Shown in pieces: positions 54,351-62,732 of a stretch of DNA of 64,000 bases (position 1 is its first letter; each line of letters starts with the position of its first letter). This DNA comes from Flavobacterium cupriresistens (GTDB taxonomy: Bacteria; Bacteroidota; Bacteroidia; Flavobacteriales; Flavobacteriaceae): the NCBI RefSeq assembly GCF_020911925.1, contig NZ_CP087134.1, forward strand, positions 4,712,001 through 4,776,000, in the 5' to 3' direction. A program made the translations under genes and the position numbers. The notes below the pieces were generated by a model. The model was not told the DNA's origin. It worked only from the letters and a program-made list of their open reading frames with translations, and searched no databases.

Positions 54351-55806
54351 AAAAAACCCGACAATACAATTGTCGGGTTCATAATGCATTCCTTCAGGCG
54401 AAAACCAAATAACAAATCACCTCAATTCGCAACATTTATTCGAAATATAAAAACCTGATTAAAAAATAAATATCCAAACTCAATTTTAACCGTCCCAATT
54501 TTTTTATTTCTAAATTTTCCATTCTTTAGTTCTAAACCTTAGTTTAAAAAGTTCATCACTTTGAATGATTTTTTATTTCCTGCTCTGTCCGTCACTATAA
54601 CGACAAACAATTGTTTAGTCGTGAAGTTTCTGTTCTGAATCAGGATTTCTTTATTATTTTGAATGTTTTTATGACTTACTAAAGCTTGTCCGATAGTATT
54701 AAATACATCCACCTGAGCAATATCTTCTGTTTCATTTGAAACTGACAAAGCATCATTTTTAAAATAAGCTACTGTACTGCTCTTCGCTTCAATTTTATCC
54801 AGAGATAACATTTTTGCCGCTGCTTGTGAAGCAAAATATACTGCGTAAGCTTTAGATAATTCAGATGAATTACCACAAGAAGAAGCGTCCCAGTTTACAG
54901 ACCAAGTCATTAAGCCTCTTAAAGAAGGATAAGGTCCGCCTGGCTGCATCGTGTATGTTCTTCCTGTAAAAGTCGTTCCGGTTCTTAAATAATGCATCGC
55001 ATTAATTCCTTCTGCCGGCGTTATAAAACCGCTACCTGCTGCACTTGGACAAGCGGGTAATGCAATAAGAACTTTTGAAGCCGGTAAACCATCAAAACGC
55101 ATTCCGGTTGTAGCAATGTTATACCCTTTTATTATCATATCCGTTAGGGCTGTTACCATGTTTGCTTTTTTAGCTGAACCATAATATTGGCCATCCAATC
55201 CGTTTTCACCACCTGTATTATACAATTGTACAGCTAACAAATCCAATTCATTACGCAAGTTTTGAATGATTGGCAGGAAGGAACCAAAAGTATCATTATA
55301 GGTAGAATATCCTCCTTGTACGTATTGTGTTTCCGGAGCTGCAGTTAATAAGAATCCAGGGCCATAGTATGCTTTTAATTCTTTGCAAGCATCTACTACG
55401 TTTTTCAATCTTGGATAAGCAGAAATACCCGCATAAGAAATATCTCTTAAACCTCCGGCATTAAAATTCATCGATCCGCCTTCAAAATCAATATCAACTC
55501 CATCAAATTGATACTCATCAATAATTGCTTTTAAACCATTAACAAAAATATTTTTTTGAGTTACATTGTCCAAAACAACATGACCATTTTGACCTCCAAT
55601 AGAAACAATAACAGGAACGCCGCTATCTCTTAAGGATTTTATATCGTTCTTCAACAATTGCTTATTGAAAACATTATTCGTCAAATATCTAGTATCATTT
55701 GTAGTTAATACTGGTGTATAACCATCACGATTAACGGTTTCTACGAAAGCATAATCAACTACGTTAAACTTACTTCCCACCATTTGAGAAAAATATAAAA
55801 ATGGAG
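54351..55806 (-). repeat. Copy 1 of a long near-identical duplication
   Basis: Aligns without gaps (offset 8194) to 62545-64000, covering the terminator, the 3' noncoding region and the last ~1.27 kb of the chitinase gene. By eye there are about two dozen base changes, roughly 98% identity. Confidence 0.9.
54355..54379 (-). terminator. Terminator downstream of the first chitinase gene
   Basis: A perfect 10-bp stem, aacccgacaa (54355-54364) with ttgtcgggtt (54370-54379), loop tacaa; on the minus strand it is followed by T6. It lies 160 bases past the chitinase stop and is duplicated at 62549-62573. Confidence 0.8.
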
Positions 55807-58800
55807 CACCAGCATTTTCCCAAGAATGCGCATATCCTAAAATAACTTTTGGAGGAAGCGGAATAAATCTGTTGGTGCTTATTGGAGCAATTTTAACCGT
55901 ATTGTTTAATGTAGTTACAGCAGATTTATTATCAGTTGCTTTGATTACAACCGGATAATCCTGATAAGCAGTAGGTGTAAAATTATACGTATAAGTATTA
56001 TTTGCACTTGCTGTCATGTTGAACGTACCACCATTGATGGTAATAGTAACACCTGAAACCGATCCGTCACTATCAACCGCTGTAACCGAAATTGGCACAA
56101 CTTGGAAAGTACTTTGGTATACAGTAGTATTCGATGGTGAACTCCAAGTAATTACAGGTAATTGATTTGGGCAGTTTGCACCAGAACAAGTTAATGTAAA
56201 ACTATATGTTTTTGAATCTGTTGTTCCGTTTGACGCAGTAGCCGTAACAGTTAAGGTATGACTAAGCGAAAACTGATTTGCTACTGGTGTCCAAACCGCT
56301 GTATAAGTTCCTGAAGAATTGGTAGCATTCAAGCTTTGCCCATCTAAACTAAATGCAACAGATGAGATTGTAGTAGCATCAGCAGCACTTAATCCAACAC
56401 TAGCAACAAAATTAATCGCTGCTCCTAAATTTATAGCAATCGCCGAAGCTGTTGGCGCTGTAATAGCAACCACCGGTTTAGTCACAACCACCGCTTGTGT
56501 ATTAAAATTATAAACTTGTGGCGTTGTTGGCATTGCGAAATTCGCCAGATTATTTGGAAAATAAGCTACTTCCCCATTCTGCCAAGAATTCATTTTTAAG
56601 CTTGTTATGGTAGTATAACCAGATAAAACTGAATTAGCATAGCTGAAATTTCCTGAAGCATCAGTAGTAGCAATAATACTTACATAACCGTGTGTGTTGT
56701 CTGTCCAAGGTAAAATCAATTCTACTTTAGCGCCTGAAACTGGACTTGATCCGCTTTTAACACTTCCGCTGATTAAAGTTCCACCTGCAACAACTTGTTG
56801 CACAAAGTTTAATGTTTTATTAGCAGCAATAGCAGTATAAACTGTCGATGCCGGAGTAAAACTTAATCCTGTCTTTGCAGCTGTAACTGTATAATTTGAC
56901 CCTGAAACTAAACTACCAAGTGTATAATTTCCACTTGCGTCTGAAGTAGTCGTTAATGTAGTTGATCCAGAAACTGCTGAAATTGTAACTCCCGAAACTG
57001 CAGTCGCTCCGTTTAATACTGATCCACTTACAGTGTAATATACTGGAGCAACCACTTGTGTAAAGTTCAACGTTTTATTAGCAGCAATTGCAGTATAAAC
57101 AGTTGAAGCCGGTGTAAAACTTAAACCAGTTTTCACAGCTGTAACCGTGTAATCTAAACCTGCAACTAAATTTGCAATTGTATAATTTCCACTTGCGTCA
57201 GAAGTAGCTGTCAAAGTTGTAGCGCCAGAAACTGCTGAAACTGTAACTCCCGCAACTGCAGTCGCTCCATTTAAAACTGTTCCGCTTACGGTATAATATA
57301 CCGGAGTAACAGCTTGTGTAAAATTCAACGTTTTATTAGCAGCAATTGCTGTGTAAACTGTTGAAGCCGGTGTAAATGTTACACCTGATTTTGCAGCTGT
57401 TACTGTATAATCTAATCCTGCTACTAAATTAGCAACTGTATAATTTCCACTTGCATCTGAAGTAGCTGTTAAAGTTGTTGATCCCGAAACTGCTGAGATT
57501 GTTACACCAGAAACAGCTGTAGTTCCATTTTTAGTTGTTCCGCTTACGGTATAGTAAGTTGGCGTTACAACAGCTTGTGTAAAATTCAACGTTTTGTTAG
57601 CAGCAATTGCTGTGTAAACTGTTGAAGCCGGTGTAAATGTTACACCTGATTTTACAGCTGTTACTGTATAATCTAATCCTGCTACTAAATTAGCAACTGT
57701 ATAATTTCCACTTGCATCTGAAGTAGCTGTTAAAGTTGTTGATCCCGAAACTGCTGAGATTGTTACACCAGAAACAGCTGTAGTTCCATTTTTAGTTGTT
57801 CCGCTTACGGTATAGTAAGTTGGCGTTACAACAGTTTGTGTAAAATTCAAAGTTTTGTTAGCAGCAATAGCAGTATAAACTGTTGATGCAGGAGTAAATG
57901 TTAATCCTGTTTTTGCAATTGTAACCGTATAATCTGATCCTGAAATTAAATTCGCAACCGAATAATTTCCTGAAGCATCAGAAGTAGCTGTTAAAGTTGT
58001 ACTTCCAGAAACAGCCGAAATTGTAGCGCCAGAAACCGGAGTACTTCCGTTTAAAACAGTTCCGCTTACAGTATAATACGTTGGTGTAACGACACTAGTA
58101 CTAAAATCATAAACTGTAACATTTGCCGGAACAGCAAAGTTTGCCAGATTTGATGGTAAATAAGTTACGTTACCATTATCCCAAGTATTTAATTTTAAAC
58201 TTGAAATTGTAGTATATCCAGCTAAAATAGCATTATCAAAACTATATTTTCCTTGTGCATCTGTAATAGCAATTTTGCTTAAATATGGATGTGAATTGTC
58301 TGTCCAAGGTAAAATCAATTCTACTTTAGCACCAGAAACTAGATTTGCTCCATTTTTAACTGTTCCGCTAATTTTATTTACTCCAACTACAATAACATCT
58401 TGTGAGAAGTTTAAAGTTTTGTTAGCTATTAAATTAGTATAAACTGTAGAAGCTGGTGTATACGTTTGTCCTGTTAGAGCTGCAGTTACGGTGTAATTAC
58501 CACCAGACGGTAAACTAATCGTATAAACACCACTTGCATTTGAAACTCCTGTAAAAGTTCCACCTGTAGAAGTAGCTGTAACTGTAACGCCTGAAACCGG
58601 AGTTGAAGTATTTAAAATTGTTCCACTAACTGTGTAATAAACAACTGGTGCTCCTTGTACAAAATTCAACGTTTTATTTGCAGCAATTGCAGTATAAACA
58701 GTTGAAGCCGGTGTAAAACTTAAACCAGTTTTCATAGCTGTAACCGTGTAATCTAAACCTGCAACTAAATTTGCAATTGTATAATTTCCGCTTGCGTTAG

Positions 58801-61639
58801 AAGTAGCTGTCAAAGTTGTAGCGCCAGAAACTGCTGAAACTGTAACTCCCGCAACTGCAGTCGCTCCATTTAAAACTGTTCCGCTTACGGTATAATATAC
58901 CGGAGTAACAACTTGTGTAAAATTCAACGTTTTATTAGCAGCAATTGCTGTGTAAACTGTTGAAGCTGGTGTAAATGTTACACCTGATTTTGCAGCTGTT
59001 ACTGTATAATCTAATCCTGCTACTAAATTAGCAACTGTATAATTTCCACTTGCATCTGAAGTAGCTGTTAAAGTTGTTGATCCCGAAACTGCTGAGATTG
59101 TTACACCAGAAACAGCTGTAGTTCCATTTTTAGTTGTTCCGCTTACGGTATAGTAAGTTGGCGTTACAACAGTTTGTGTAAAATTCAACGTTTTGTTAGC
59201 AGCAATAGCAGTATAAACTGTTGATGCAGGAGTAAATGTTAATCCTGTTTTTACAATTGTAACCGTATAATCTGATCCTGAAATTAAATTCGCAACCGAA
59301 TAATTTCCTGAAGCATCAGAAGTAGCTGTTAAAGTTGTACTTCCAGAAACAGCCGAAATTGTAGCGCCAGAAACCGGAGTACTTCCGTTTAAAACAGTTC
59401 CGCTTACAGTATAATACGTTGATGTAACGGCACTAGTACTAAAATCATAAACTGTAGCATTTGCCGGAACAGCAAAGTTTGCCAGATTTGATGGTAAATA
59501 AGTTACGTTACCATTATCCCAACTATTTAATTTTAAACTTGAAATTGTAGTATATCCAGCCAAAATAGCATTATCAAAACTATATTTTCCTTGTGCATCT
59601 GTAATAGCAATTTTGCTTAAATATGGATGTGAATTGTCAGTCCAAGGCAAGGTTAATTCAACTTTAGCACCAGAAACTAGATTTGCTCCATTTTTAACTG
59701 TTCCGCTAATGATTGCAAGAACTACATTTTGTTCAAAATCTACTGTTTTATTGGTCATTAAATTAGCAAAAATGGTCGATGCCGGTGCATAGCTGTAACC
59801 TGATGAAGCTGCTGTCACTGTATAATCAGCTCCGGACGGCAGACTGATATTATAAATTCCACTTGCGTTAGAAACTCCTGTAAACGTTACTCCTTGAGAA
59901 GCGGCAGTAACTGTAATTCCTGAAACCGGTTTAGCATTATTTAAAATAGTCCCGTTTACCGTATAGAACGTTTGTGTTCCTTGAATGACTATTCCTGTCT
60001 GATTAACCGCGACATTGGCTAAATTAACTGGTACAAAAGTATAAGAAGTCTTTACTGCAGTAATAGCATAATTTTTACCCGGAACAAGATTGTTAAATGT
60101 AAAATTTCCTGTTGCAGAAACAATCGTTTGTAAAACAGCATTATTGGCATCACGTAATTGAACAGTAATATTGGTTAATAAAGCATTACCGCTTTTTACA
60201 GAACCACCAATACTTACTGTACCAGTAACAATACTACCGAATGAAGCGTCGATCTGAGTTAACAATGAATTCGGAATTGAACCTCTCGTATCTTGGGAGA
60301 CCTCCCAAATCATACCACCTGCTAAATTTTTAGCTTTAACATACTGTACTTTTAAATCTATTGACTGTTTATCTTCATAGGTGATAAACTGTTTTAAAGC
60401 AGCATTGTATAAATATGGGACTTTGGTTGTATTGTCAAAATATCGCACCCATCCTGCAGCAGCTGCAGTTGGTGTCACTAACATCGTATTCGCATCCAAA
60501 TAAGCATGTGAATTGGTAACTGGGTTGCCTACTAAATCACAAATTTCAATACTTCCGGAACGTTCACATGCAGCTGACCCGTCCCAAGTACCGACAGGGG
60601 ATTGTGGATTTGTACATCCCGAAACTACATCTCTTGGTGCGGCAACAAACAATCCCGGTAAATTTGGATCAGTGCCATTATTTTCCACGTGCTCAAACTT
60701 TTTCCCATAAAAAGGCAATCCCATAATTAGTTTATCAGCTGGAAAACCAATTACATTTAAATACTGATTGGTTAACTCATCAAGTGATTCTGACTGCGCG
60801 GCACCGTAAAGCGGATCGTTTGGATTTCCACTTGCGTACAACGGAGCATTATGGCAGGTTTTATCGTACCAGTTTCCGCCAAAATCATATCCAAAATAAG
60901 TAATATGGTCACAATATGTTGTGATATCTTCAGTCATTCCATATTGTGATCTGTTGTTTGGTCCTAAATATTGTTTAGATACATCCTTAACATTGTTTCC
61001 GGCAGCAATCGTGATTAGTTTGTTTGGCATTGCCTGACGCATTGCTTTTAATAAATAAACTAAATTTTTGTTATCATCCGGACTGTGTTTTTGTACAGGA
61101 ACTATAGCACCATTAAGTACTTCAGTACCATCTGTTCCCCCCATTATCGGATACTCCCAGTCGATATCAAATCCATCTATAAATGGATAAGTTGTAATAA
61201 AGTTTGCCATATCTGCAGCCAGAGCAGCTCTTGCCACCGGACTTGCGGCAATTGGAGAAAGATCCTGACCTTTGGTCCATCCTCCAACAGAAATTAATAT
61301 TTTCAAATGCGGATACTTTTCTTTTAACTTTTTCAAGTCATAAAAATTCCCTTTTACAGGAGCATCCCATGGAATTCCACCTTCTGTATGCTCAAAGTCA
61401 GCATAGGTATCCAAACATTTTAACTTTGTATTCTCCGGATGAGCAGGATCAAAAGTTGTCCCATAAAAAGAATAATTCAAATGCGTTAACTTACTCCCAT
61501 CTATCTTGGGAACATTAAAATCTCGGGCATAAATAGCCCATTGTGCATAATACCCTACTACTTTTTTGCCATGAGCTGGCTGCGCAAACGCAAGTAAGGG
61601 AAACAGCAACAAAAACAGTAATCTGTAACAGTGTTTCAT
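54539..61639 (-). CDS. chiA: Double-GH18 chitinase, T9SS-exported (ChiA-like)
   Basis: Start chosen at MKHCYRLLFLLLFPLLAFAQ (61639, signal peptide); the ATG at 61705 adds 22 residues with no signal. 2366 residues. GH18 domain 1 (about 25-450) has DGFDIDWE (catalytic Glu about 163) and an inserted domain after MGLPFYGKKF, as in processive chitinases. Fourteen carboxypeptidase-regulatory-like repeats (about 470-1718) and two Ig-like domains (about 1720-1925) lead to GH18 domain 2 (about 1930-2270) with FDGVDIDFEGG and no insertion. The last ~75 residues form a sorting-domain-like beta region ending KVMNFLN. F. johnsoniae ChiA also has two GH18 domains but, from memory, is about 1580 residues, so the linker here is greatly enlarged. 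It degrades chitin outside the cell. Confidence 0.93.
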   Translation of the reverse strand: MKHCYRLLFLLLFPLLAFAQPAHGKKVVGYYAQWAIYARDFNVPKIDGSKLTHLNYSFYGTTFDPAHPENTKLKCLDTYADFEHTEGGIPWDAPVKGNFYDLKKLKEKYPHLKILISVGGWTKGQDLSPIAASPVARAALAADMANFITTYPFIDGFDIDWEYPIMGGTDGTEVLNGAIVPVQKHSPDDNKNLVYLLKAMRQAMPNKLITIAAGNNVKDVSKQYLGPNNRSQYGMTEDITTYCDHITYFGYDFGGNWYDKTCHNAPLYASGNPNDPLYGAAQSESLDELTNQYLNVIGFPADKLIMGLPFYGKKFEHVENNGTDPNLPGLFVAAPRDVVSGCTNPQSPVGTWDGSAACERSGSIEICDLVGNPVTNSHAYLDANTMLVTPTAAAAGWVRYFDNTTKVPYLYNAALKQFITYEDKQSIDLKVQYVKAKNLAGGMIWEVSQDTRGSIPNSLLTQIDASFGSIVTGTVSIGGSVKSGNALLTNITVQLRDANNAVLQTIVSATGNFTFNNLVPGKNYAITAVKTSYTFVPVNLANVAVNQTGIVIQGTQTFYTVNGTILNNAKPVSGITVTAASQGVTFTGVSNASGIYNISLPSGADYTVTAASSGYSYAPASTIFANLMTNKTVDFEQNVVLAIISGTVKNGANLVSGAKVELTLPWTDNSHPYLSKIAITDAQGKYSFDNAILAGYTTISSLKLNSWDNGNVTYLPSNLANFAVPANATVYDFSTSAVTSTYYTVSGTVLNGSTPVSGATISAVSGSTTLTATSDASGNYSVANLISGSDYTVTIVKTGLTFTPASTVYTAIAANKTLNFTQTVVTPTYYTVSGTTKNGTTAVSGVTISAVSGSTTLTATSDASGNYTVANLVAGLDYTVTAAKSGVTFTPASTVYTAIAANKTLNFTQVVTPVYYTVSGTVLNGATAVAGVTVSAVSGATTLTATSNASGNYTIANLVAGLDYTVTAMKTGLSFTPASTVYTAIAANKTLNFVQGAPVVYYTVSGTILNTSTPVSGVTVTATSTGGTFTGVSNASGVYTISLPSGGNYTVTAALTGQTYTPASTVYTNLIANKTLNFSQDVIVVGVNKISGTVKNGANLVSGAKVELILPWTDNSHPYLSKIAITDAQGKYSFDNAILAGYTTISSLKLNTWDNGNVTYLPSNLANFAVPANVTVYDFSTSVVTPTYYTVSGTVLNGSTPVSGATISAVSGSTTLTATSDASGNYSVANLISGSDYTVTIAKTGLTFTPASTVYTAIAANKTLNFTQTVVTPTYYTVSGTTKNGTTAVSGVTISAVSGSTTLTATSDASGNYTVANLVAGLDYTVTAVKSGVTFTPASTVYTAIAANKTLNFTQAVVTPTYYTVSGTTKNGTTAVSGVTISAVSGSTTLTATSDASGNYTVANLVAGLDYTVTAAKSGVTFTPASTVYTAIAANKTLNFTQAVTPVYYTVSGTVLNGATAVAGVTVSAVSGATTLTATSDASGNYTIANLVAGLDYTVTAVKTGLSFTPASTVYTAIAANKTLNFTQVVAPVYYTVSGSVLNGATAVSGVTISAVSGSTTLTTTSDASGNYTLGSLVSGSNYTVTAAKTGLSFTPASTVYTAIAANKTLNFVQQVVAGGTLISGSVKSGSSPVSGAKVELILPWTDNTHGYVSIIATTDASGNFSYANSVLSGYTTITSLKMNSWQNGEVAYFPNNLANFAMPTTPQVYNFNTQAVVVTKPVVAITAPTASAIAINLGAAINFVASVGLSAADATTISSVAFSLDGQSLNATNSSGTYTAVWTPVANQFSLSHTLTVTATASNGTTDSKTYSFTLTCSGANCPNQLPVITWSSPSNTTVYQSTFQVVPISVTAVDSDGSVSGVTITINGGTFNMTASANNTYTYNFTPTAYQDYPVVIKATDNKSAVTTLNNTVKIAPISTNRFIPLPPKVILGYAHSWENAGAPFLYFSQMVGSKFNVVDYAFVETVNRDGYTPVLTTNDTRYLTNNVFNKQLLKNDIKSLRDSGVPVIVSIGGQNGHVVLDNVTQKNIFVNGLKAIIDEYQFDGVDIDFEGGSMNFNAGGLRDISYAGISAYPRLKNVVDACKELKAYYGPGFLLTAAPETQYVQGGYSTYNDTFGSFLPIIQNLRNELDLLAVQLYNTGGENGLDGQYYGSAKKANMVTALTDMIIKGYNIATTGMRFDGLPASKVLIALPACPSAAGSGFITPAEGINAMHYLRTGTTFTGRTYTMQPGGPYPSLRGLMTWSVNWDASSCGNSSELSKAYAVYFASQAAAKMLSLDKIEAKSSTVAYFKNDALSVSNETEDIAQVDVFNTIGQALVSHKNIQNNKEILIQNRNFTTKQLFVVIVTDRAGNKKSFKVMNFLN
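56488..60223 (-). repeat. 14 carboxypeptidase-regulatory-like repeats in the chitinase linker
   Basis: Eleven units of ~82-88 residues (YTVSGTVLNG...ANKTLNFTQ) and three longer ones (ISGTVKNGANLVSGAKVEL...TVYDFST). The run long-short-short-short-variant recurs as two related blocks (about 58620-60000 and about 56850-58620), so the array grew by block duplication as well as unit duplication. Confidence 0.8.
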
Positions 61640-62071
61640 AATAAAAAAATTAGTTAATAAATAAATATTCCAAATCACATTACCGTTACTGCCAAAATTT
61701 GACACATCAGTAAAAAAATTAGGAATCTAAGGAACAGATTGAATTCGTAACACTGTTAAAATGAATATTCAAGCACAAAAAAAATGAATTTCATCAATCT
61801 AAATACTTTGCTTTTGGTAATCTATGATTTGTACTTATATTATTTGATTTTCAATCTCAATGTTTCTTTTTATAATTATTTTTTATGTTTTTCAAGTGAG
61901 AATACCATAAAAGCCAGCATAGTTTTGCTAGACCATATGAATTAATAAACAATCTCGCCATGAAACTTAACAAAGAGAGCCAAAATCAAATTCTAAGGTT
62001 TTTATTTTAAGTTATACTGTAATAATAATTTGGTTTAATTCTATCTTAAAAAAGTAGCCATTCTATCATTC
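61640..62071. other. Intergenic stretch upstream of chiA
   Basis: AT-rich, 432 bases, no gene; the longest frames are under 20 codons. No exact TAnnTTTG was found on the minus strand before the chitinase start. Nothing else stands out. Confidence 0.5.
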
Positions 62072-62431
62072 CTACTCCTTTCCATCAAGTTTATTTCTCA
62101 AGTAAACAATTTCATCTTTTAAAGTATTTATTTGTTCTTTGTAAAGTGCTCTCTCTTTATCAAAATGAGTTTTAACCTCATTTATTCCTCCTTCATTTCT
62201 CATCAAATTATTCGGATTGGAGCATAATATTGAATTCTCATGAAAATTAACCACATAACTCAACTCAAGGTTTAAGATTAAAACTATTTTCTGTAATTTA
62301 TCTAAGCTGATCCTTGTTTTACCAGTCTCAATATCTGAATACGCCGCTTGTGAAATCTCTAACAAAACAGCCATGTATTGCTGAGAATATCCTTTGATTA
62401 CCCTAATCTTTCTTACATTCTCCCCGACCAT
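62072..62431 (-). CDS. Xre-family helix-turn-helix regulator
   Basis: A 119-residue protein. The N-terminal ~65 residues are a Cro/C1-type HTH: VRKIRVIKGYSQQYMAVLLEISQAAYSDIETGKTRISLDKLQKI, where YSQQYMAVLL and SQAAYSDIE form helices 2 and 3. The C-terminal ~35 residues (DKERALYKEQINTLKDEIVYLRNKL) form a heptad-like coiled coil, suggesting dimerisation. It lies between two near-identical chitinase genes on the same strand, so it may regulate one or both (inference). A -7 element CAAATATA (TATATTTG on the minus strand) lies 32 bases before its ATG. It may alternatively be an unrelated gene carried along in the duplication. Confidence 0.85.
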   Translation of the reverse strand: MVGENVRKIRVIKGYSQQYMAVLLEISQAAYSDIETGKTRISLDKLQKIVLILNLELSYVVNFHENSILCSNPNNLMRNEGGINEVKTHFDKERALYKEQINTLKDEIVYLRNKLDGKE

Positions 62432-62462
62432 TCTTTTATTTTTAAAAATAGGAAATTATTTA

Positions 62463-62470
62463 CAAATATA
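62463..62470 (-). promoter_or_regulatory. -7 element of the Xre regulator gene
   Basis: caaatata reads TATATTTG on the minus strand, an exact TAnnTTTG match, 32 bases before the ATG at 62431. Confidence 0.45.
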
Positions 62471-62548
62471 ACAAAAGAAATATGTTTGTAGGAATTTTAA
62501 ATAATCGATAAAACTTATAAAATATAATCTCGAAAAACGGCAAAAAAA

Positions 62549-62573
62549 AACCCGACAATACAATTGTCGGGTT
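62549..62573 (-). terminator. Terminator downstream of the second chitinase gene
   Basis: Same stem as 54355-54379: aacccgacaa with ttgtcgggtt, loop tacaa, followed by T-rich sequence on the minus strand. Confidence 0.8.
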
Positions 62574-62732
62574 CATAATGCATTCCTTCAGGCGAAAACC
62601 AAATAACAAATCACCTCAATTCGCAGCATTTATTCGAAATATAAAAACCAGATTAAAAAATAAATAACCAAACTCAATTTTAACCGTCCCAATTTTTTTA
62701 TTTCTAAATTTTCCATTCTTTAGTTCTAAACC

